Source: Cytophagales bacterium (GTDB taxonomy: Bacteria; Bacteroidota; Bacteroidia; Cytophagales; Cyclobacteriaceae). Taken from it: DNA of 64,000 bases. The notes below the pieces were generated by a model, which was given only the letters and a program-made list of their open reading frames with translations, was not told the origin of the DNA and ran no database searches. This document shows positions 60,118 through 64,000 of this stretch, in pieces. Position 1 is the stretch's first letter, and each line of letters begins with the position of its first letter. The position numbers and the translations under genes are program-made. The stretch covers positions 32,086 to 96,085 of the forward strand of contig JAFLBR010000020.1 in assembly GCA_017303795.1 (NCBI GenBank). Direction: 5' to 3'.

Positions 60118-61374
60118 TTAATCGGCAATGGCTTGATAAGTAGCAATCTTAAATTTCTCGCCAATAGTCCAAACCGGTGAGTTGTACATGTTGGTAAAGA
60201 TCAAGCCTACTAATTTTTCTTTTGGGTCGCCCCAGTAGTGTGTGTTAAATGCTCCGCCCCACGAAAAACTTCCAACCGAATAAATAGATTGATAATCGTT
60301 GGCTGTTGTTTCTAATCCAAAACCTAAACCGATTTGATTGGTGAGCGGTGGTTGTACCTGATTGGTAAGCATCAACTCAATTGTTTTACGACTAAGTAAA
60401 CGTTTGCCATTATATACACCACCATTAATGAACAGTTGTAAAAACTTTGCATAGTCTTCTACAGTAGAAGATAATCCGGCACCACCGGAGTAATACGTGC
60501 CGGGTAGTGTTGGGTATTCCGGAGAAACGCCATCGTAAATTTTACCTGTAGGCAGTACGAGTTTACCCTCGCGGGTTTCATAAAGTGTTACTAATCGATT
60601 GTGTTTTTCTTTAGGTAGATAGAAGTAGGTATCGTTCATACCCAGCGGTGTAAAAATTCTGGTTTTAAAAAATTGATCCAGCGACATACCCGACCAGATT
60701 TCAACTAAGTATCCAAGCACATCTACATTTAATCCATAGGTATAACGTTCGCCCGGATGATGCTTCATCGGAAGCTTAGCCAGTATTTTCATCTTGTCTC
60801 CAATTAGTCCTTCATGATTACCAATACCACTGGGTACACCTGCTTTCGCGAAAATGGCTTTCAGTTCTTTGTTGCCAATGCCCGCATAGTCAATACCGGA
60901 GGTATGAGTTAACAATTGCCGGATGGTAGGTTCACTTTTGGCCGGCTCAGTAAAATAGCTTGAGTCTTTTTCGTTGAAGTTTACTAGTACGCGCGGGCTT
61001 TTAAATTCCGGAATGTATTTGGAAACGGGTTCGTCCAACAAAAATTTTCCTTCTTCAAACAACATCATCACCGCAAGGCTGGTAACAGCTTTTGATTGCG
61101 AGGCAATACGAAAGATGTCGTTTGCCTTAAGAGGCGTTTTGTTTTCAAGATTACTATAACCGTATGCTTTGTGCAGTACAATTTTTCCGTTGCGGGCAAT
61201 GAACACAACGGCTCCGGGAATTTGTCCGTTGCTTAAATAGCTGTTTACTAATTCATCTACGCGGGTTAACCGTTCGGCAGATACACCGGCTTGCTCGGGT
61301 TTGGCTGGTGTAAGGGTTTGCGCAGAAGCGATTGAGCATGTTAGGATGAAGAGAAGGGTGATGATGGTTTTCAT
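60118..61374 (-). CDS. Secreted serine hydrolase, beta-lactamase fold
   Basis: A 418-residue protein with signal peptide MKTIITLLFILTCSIASA-Q. The SxxK nucleophile is in RIASQSKAVTSLAVMM; the second motif is YTYGLNVDVLGYLVE, the YxLN variant of YxN. Class C beta-lactamase/esterase superfamily, as at 11182-12273, but not a close paralogue. The downstream gene on the same strand is the CDF transporter. Function: likely an esterase or peptidase of the envelope. Confidence 0.9.
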   Translation of the reverse strand: MKTIITLLFILTCSIASAQTLTPAKPEQAGVSAERLTRVDELVNSYLSNGQIPGAVVFIARNGKIVLHKAYGYSNLENKTPLKANDIFRIASQSKAVTSLAVMMLFEEGKFLLDEPVSKYIPEFKSPRVLVNFNEKDSSYFTEPAKSEPTIRQLLTHTSGIDYAGIGNKELKAIFAKAGVPSGIGNHEGLIGDKMKILAKLPMKHHPGERYTYGLNVDVLGYLVEIWSGMSLDQFFKTRIFTPLGMNDTYFYLPKEKHNRLVTLYETREGKLVLPTGKIYDGVSPEYPTLPGTYYSGGAGLSSTVEDYAKFLQLFINGGVYNGKRLLSRKTIELMLTNQVQPPLTNQIGLGFGLETTANDYQSIYSVGSFSWGGAFNTHYWGDPKEKLVGLIFTNMYNSPVWTIGEKFKIATYQAIAD

Positions 61375-61410
61375 AATATCTCAATAATAATTTTTAACTA
61401 ATCTCACTTT

Positions 61411-61474
61411 GTTCTTTTTTATCTTGACCTGCCTATGCCGAAGCGGCTTCGCGCAGGCAGGCACAAAAAAGAAC
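61411..61474. repeat. Cruciform repeat element
   Basis: An outer 10-base inverted repeat (gttctttttt 61411-61420 with aaaaaagaac 61465-61474) encloses a 7-pair stem (cctgcct 61428-61434 with aggcagg 61455-61461) and an inner cgaagc/gcttcg pair. This nested layout resembles a repetitive extragenic palindrome (REP) rather than a terminator. A frame across it (61409) is not credible as a gene. Confidence 0.7.
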
Positions 61475-61485
61475 CAAAAAAAGTC

Positions 61486-61503
61486 TCCCGATAGCTATCG
61501 GGA
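61486..61503. repeat. Perfect 18-base palindrome TCCCGATAGCTATCGGGA
   Basis: Follows the cruciform element by 11 bases. A palindrome of exactly this kind is a known abundant repeat type in Bacteroidota genomes by my recollection; that should be confirmed by counting copies genome-wide. Possible protein-binding or REP site. Confidence 0.75.
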
Positions 61504-61596
61504 AAAAAGATGCTTTCCCGCGCTTGCTACCACACCCTCGCCTTTTTGTCTGGCCAACGCACTTGAGTTTCAGATTGGGATTTCAACAATTTTGTG

Positions 61597-61640
61597 TGAT
61601 CGATCACAAATCTTAAATCCCAAATCACTAATCCTAAATC
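61597..61640. repeat. AT-rich short-period repeat
   Basis: Units close to AAATCNNAAATC(AC)TAATCC precede the SDR gene's end, similar to those at 53693 and 57946. No coding function. Confidence 0.5.
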
Positions 61641-62390
61641 TTACAGTCCCTTCACACTAAACCCACCATCTACGGCAATGTTCTGGCCGGTAATGTAGCT
61701 GCTTTTATCCATCGCTAAGTAAGCAGCAAGGCTGGCTACTTCTTCCGGTTTGCCTACTCGCCCCATCGGGGTGCGATCCAGAATTTTTGCAAGTCGTTCG
61801 GGATTAGAGAGCACCGGTTCGGTTAATGGTGTTTCAATATACCACGGAGAAATTGCGTTAACGCGAATGCGATCAGTACTCCACTCGGCAGCAAGATGTT
61901 TGGTGAATTGAATGATGGCCGCTTTCGTCATCCCGTAAGGTGGCCCGCTCTGTACATCGGTTGAGCCCGCCACAGAAGCCATGTTAACCACACTTGCATT
62001 GCCCGATTTTTTTAAAAGCGGATAACACGCGTGTGTTAGTTGCATCATGTTGAATAAGTTGGTTTCAAAAAGCTGGCGGATTTCGCTTTCAGTATAATCT
62101 ATAAATTTTTTGCGCAGGTTAGTGCCCACGTTGTTCACCAGCACATCCAGCTTGCCCCAGTTCTCTGAAACTCTTTTTACCAGATCATCGCGAAACGATG
62201 CGTTGTTCAGATCGCCCTCGTATGTAAACAAGTTGGCCGAATGTTTTACTTTGCCTTGAATGGTTTTGGTGTTGCGTGCTACTACCAATACTTCGGCACC
62301 GAGTTCCAGAAACTCGCGTGCAATGGCCAGGCCAATACCTTTGGTGCCACCGGTTACTAATACTTTTTTTCCTTGCAGGGTCCAGCTCAT
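61641..62390 (-). CDS. SDR-family oxidoreductase, tropinone-reductase-like
   Basis: A 249-residue short-chain dehydrogenase: cofactor site [19 protein letters not shown], active-site YGMTKAA and the C-terminal [35 protein letters not shown]. The DXXXN..YxxxK layout is complete. The GGTKGIG and [10 protein letters not shown] pattern is near tropinone-reductase-type SDRs; substrate unknown. Overlaps the zinc-ribbon gene by four bases. Confidence 0.92.
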   Translation of the reverse strand: MSWTLQGKKVLVTGGTKGIGLAIAREFLELGAEVLVVARNTKTIQGKVKHSANLFTYEGDLNNASFRDDLVKRVSENWGKLDVLVNNVGTNLRKKFIDYTESEIRQLFETNLFNMMQLTHACYPLLKKSGNASVVNMASVAGSTDVQSGPPYGMTKAAIIQFTKHLAAEWSTDRIRVNAISPWYIETPLTEPVLSNPERLAKILDRTPMGRVGKPEEVASLAAYLAMDKSSYITGQNIAVDGGFSVKGL

Positions 62391-62770
62391 TGCGGTTGTG
62401 ATTTGGGTGATTCGCCTTTTACCACCAAAAGGTACCAGTTATTCTCTAAAGGCAAATAGCCTTGCTCGTAGCAGAAGTTATAGATGGTACCGTCTTTGGT
62501 TTTGTATTGGCTTGTAAAGTAGTTAAAGTCAAATCCTTTGTCGTTCAGTTTATCGCGGCTCACTTTGGTTTTGCCGGTAGTGTTAAGCTCTAACAACACC
62601 CTGCGGTTTTTGCGCAAAATGTTGGTTACGTTATTCATGTAGGCGGTCTCGTCACGGTTCAGTTTGTTGTTGTAAGAAACGCGACACTGGTCTGAACAAA
62701 ATTTTTTGTCGGCCCGGCCAGAAATTTTTGAGCCGCACTCCAAACACACCTTTTCTGCAATTTTTGCCAT
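62387..62770 (-). CDS. Zinc-ribbon protein of unknown function
   Basis: A 127-residue protein. The first 30 residues form a zinc ribbon, [22 protein letters not shown] (CxxC..CxxxC), similar to ribbons found on small DNA- or ribosome-associated proteins; then a basic helix ([26 protein letters not shown]). The rest is strand-rich. It is first in a two-gene unit with the SDR and is divergent from ssb across a region with decamer repeats, so the two may share regulation. Confidence 0.72.
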   Translation of the reverse strand: MAKIAEKVCLECGSKISGRADKKFCSDQCRVSYNNKLNRDETAYMNNVTNILRKNRRVLLELNTTGKTKVSRDKLNDKGFDFNYFTSQYKTKDGTIYNFCYEQGYLPLENNWYLLVVKGESPKSQPQ

Positions 62771-62800
62771 GATTTGAGGGTTTTTAGGGGTTTTGCTAGC

Positions 62801-62833
62801 CGATTATAAACGTTTATAAACGAATATAAACGA
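62801..62833. repeat. Three decamer repeats upstream of ssb and the zinc-ribbon gene
   Basis: cgattataaa cgtttataaa cgaatataaa cga: three units at exactly 10-base spacing, i.e. one helical turn, plus the start of a fourth. A 14-base perfect palindrome, tataaacgtttata, occupies 62805-62818. Lies between divergent genes, about 150 bases from the ssb start. Confidence 0.8.
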
Positions 62834-62983
62834 AACTAATTGATTAATAAACGACTAACGTTTGGAACCCACCCCACCTTTGCATCATCAATCGGCCGAA
62901 ACTTTAGTGCAGGTTGATCAAATCGGCTAAACCCCGGTTGCAGGTTTAGAAAAATAAATGTTTAACAATTAAATACTACAATT

Positions 62984-63322
62984 ATGACAAGTGTGAGAAA
63001 CAGCGTGAAGTTAATCGGACGTTTAGGTAAAGACCCCGAAGTGAAAACCTTTGGCGACAAGCAAAAGGCATCCTTTTCAATTGCTACTACCGACAGTTAC
63101 AAAAATGCCAAAGGCGAAAAGGTGGAAGACACGCAATGGCACAACGTGGTGATCTGGGGCAAGCTTGCAGAAGTAGCGGGCCAGTACTTAAAGAAAGGTG
63201 CCGAAGTTGCCTTAGAAGGTAAACTGGTACACCGGGTATATGAAACTGACAAAGGCGAGAAGCGTAACATTACCGAGATTAATGTAAACGATTTTGCTAT
63301 GCTGGGTAGCAAACAGAAGTAA
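62984..63322 (+). CDS. ssb: Single-stranded DNA-binding protein
   Basis: A 112-residue OB-fold protein: VRNSVKLIGRLGKDPEV, KASFSIATTDSYKNAKGEK, TQWHNVVIWGKLAEVAGQYLKKGAEVALEGKL and YETDKGEKRNITEINVNDFAMLG, the conserved SSB core. It stops right after the OB fold, with no flexible linker or acidic C-terminal tail (the DDDIPF-type tip that recruits partner proteins), so it is probably a secondary or specialised SSB. Its leader of 160 bases contains decamer repeats. Confidence 0.92.
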   Translation: MTSVRNSVKLIGRLGKDPEVKTFGDKQKASFSIATTDSYKNAKGEKVEDTQWHNVVIWGKLAEVAGQYLKKGAEVALEGKLVHRVYETDKGEKRNITEINVNDFAMLGSKQK

Positions 63323-63345
63323 ATTTTAGTTAATTGGTTTAAGGA

Positions 63346-63377
63346 AAGCCACGGTGAAAGCCGTGGTTTTTTTGTTA
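63346..63377 (+). terminator. Terminator after ssb
   Basis: Stem ccacgg / ccgtgg with a 6-base loop, followed by seven or more Ts. It lies about 24 bases past the ssb stop codon. Confidence 0.88.
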
Positions 63378-63410
63378 TTTTAGATGTTACAGTAAAATAC
63401 CTGATATGAT

Positions 63411-63884
63411 ATGAGCAAACTCTCGAAATGTTTATTGATTGTCCTCAGTTTACATTGTGTTTCGTGTCAACCAAAAAAAGATGACAAAACGAATATCGAA
63501 AAATTACAAGGGCTCTGGGGAGTTACTTATTCATACGAAAAATCATATCGAGAAATGTATATCATAGATAGCTTGGTTGTGTTACTTCATGATGATTTTA
63601 AGTTAAGGTTTCGAACAATTAAGGTGGTAGATGATTCTATAAAACATTACCGTGATGGTAAAGGGTATCTAGCTGGCAAAATCATTTATCTAAATGACAA
63701 TAAACTCATTATTAAATACAAAGATTTTGAATCTGATCTAAGAAGAATAGATAACATGTTACTTGATGATAATATCATGAGGGAAATAGCCGTAGGCACA
63801 ACTCCTAATCAAGAAAAAATGTGGATTGAGAGATATTCAGCCAGAATGAACCAACGGAAAGAAACACGTAAAAGGGGTCTGTAA
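63411..63884 (+). CDS. Lipoprotein of unknown function
   Basis: A 157-residue protein with a lipoprotein signal (MSKLSKCLLIVLSLHCVSC, lipobox Cys at about 19). The mature part opens with KLQGLWGVTYSYEKSYREMYIIDSL, which is reminiscent of lipocalin-like beta domains, but I cannot assign a family. Codon use looks AT-richer than its neighbours, hinting at recent or unusual origin. No nearby gene shares its strand in the remaining window. Confidence 0.65.
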   Translation: MSKLSKCLLIVLSLHCVSCQPKKDDKTNIEKLQGLWGVTYSYEKSYREMYIIDSLVVLLHDDFKLRFRTIKVVDDSIKHYRDGKGYLAGKIIYLNDNKLIIKYKDFESDLRRIDNMLLDDNIMREIAVGTTPNQEKMWIERYSARMNQRKETRKRGL

Positions 63885-64000
63885 AGTAAACTGTGTCAGT
63901 TAATAATTATCGTAATCATATCTGATGTTGGAATGTGGTCAACTACCCTGCAGTTGGCTTGGTGCAATGTTATAAAATTTAGTTGGGAGTTGTCCATCAT

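Noticed and set aside
61409-61660. Open frame of 83 codons across the cruciform element
   Set aside because: It is composed of the inverted repeats and AT-repeat DNA and extends into the 3' end of the SDR gene in antisense; no coding support.
62801-62833. Plasmid or phage replication iterons
   Set aside because: Only three units, with no replication initiator gene or AT-rich melting region with DnaA boxes nearby; a promoter-regulatory role is more economical.
1-64000. tRNA or rRNA genes
   Set aside because: No cloverleaf with T-loop GTTCGA-type sequence or rRNA-like conserved stretch was recognised on reading; a covariance search would be needed to exclude them fully.

Overview
The window comes from a member of the Bacteroidota, most likely order Cytophagales. 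The evidence is converging: a PorT homologue directly after ubiE and an OmpA protein with PorE-like architecture (both type IX secretion, T9SS), several lineage-typical families (DUF4252, DUF5606, DUF2807, DUF6588, Stealth, PD40-OmpA), promoter-like TAnnTTTG boxes instead of E. coli -10 boxes, weak Shine-Dalgarno sequences and frequent TTG starts (3962, 9363, 15951, 36737, 57053). Genus cannot be fixed from the sequence. No rRNA, tRNA, CRISPR array, transposase or prophage was seen.

Layout. 1-3862: the first ~1287 residues of a giant secreted beta-repeat protein (minus strand, cut by the window edge). 3962-11179: mostly housekeeping on the plus strand (hydrolase, LolD/MacB-type ATPase, cobalamin adenosyltransferase, branched-chain aminotransferase, prfB with programmed frameshift, MFS transporter, YhhN lysoplasmalogenase). 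11182-15833: minus-strand accessory stretch with a serine hydrolase, a lipoprotein, an XRE-ImmA/IrrE protease plus DUF4411 PIN pair (toxin-antitoxin-like) and a DUF2807 surface protein. 15951-21519: YigZ, an S9 peptidase, a DEDDy exonuclease and NhaC. 21639-28111: surface-glycan module with a DUF4442 protein, a FemAB/GNAT-like protein, two GT2 enzymes and two Stealth phosphotransferases, interrupted by rsgA.

28426-38145: outer-membrane protein, crotonase, LMW phosphatase, aspartokinase and fructose-bisphosphatase (divergent, overlapping promoters), engB, the PorE-like protein, ubiE and porT. 38186-47806: SDR, DUF4143 ATPase behind a perfect palindrome, redoxin, PPTase, WD40, DivIVA, folB, GT2, a truncated IscA-like protein, dtd and others. 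47807-53695: a pentameric ligand-gated ion-channel homologue, a second S9 peptidase, a small membrane protein and a second PD40-OmpA protein. 54302-58867: ECF sigma factor, putative anti-sigma factor, three DUF4252 paralogues and an ABC-2 exporter pair. 58870-64000: GNAT, CDF transporter, beta-lactamase-fold hydrolase, SDR, zinc-ribbon protein, ssb and a lipoprotein.

Integration. Many products act at the envelope: T9SS parts, a probable T9SS cargo, glycan transferases, OmpA anchors, secreted peptidases and a sigma-controlled envelope operon. Intergenic DNA carries several short-period repeats and cruciform elements that genes do not explain. Nothing here is clearly a wholly new system. The strongest leads are the XRE-ImmA/DUF4411 pair, the palindrome-controlled DUF4143 ATPase, the ion-channel homologue, the sigma/DUF4252/ABC operon and the repeat elements near 61.4 and 62.8 kb.
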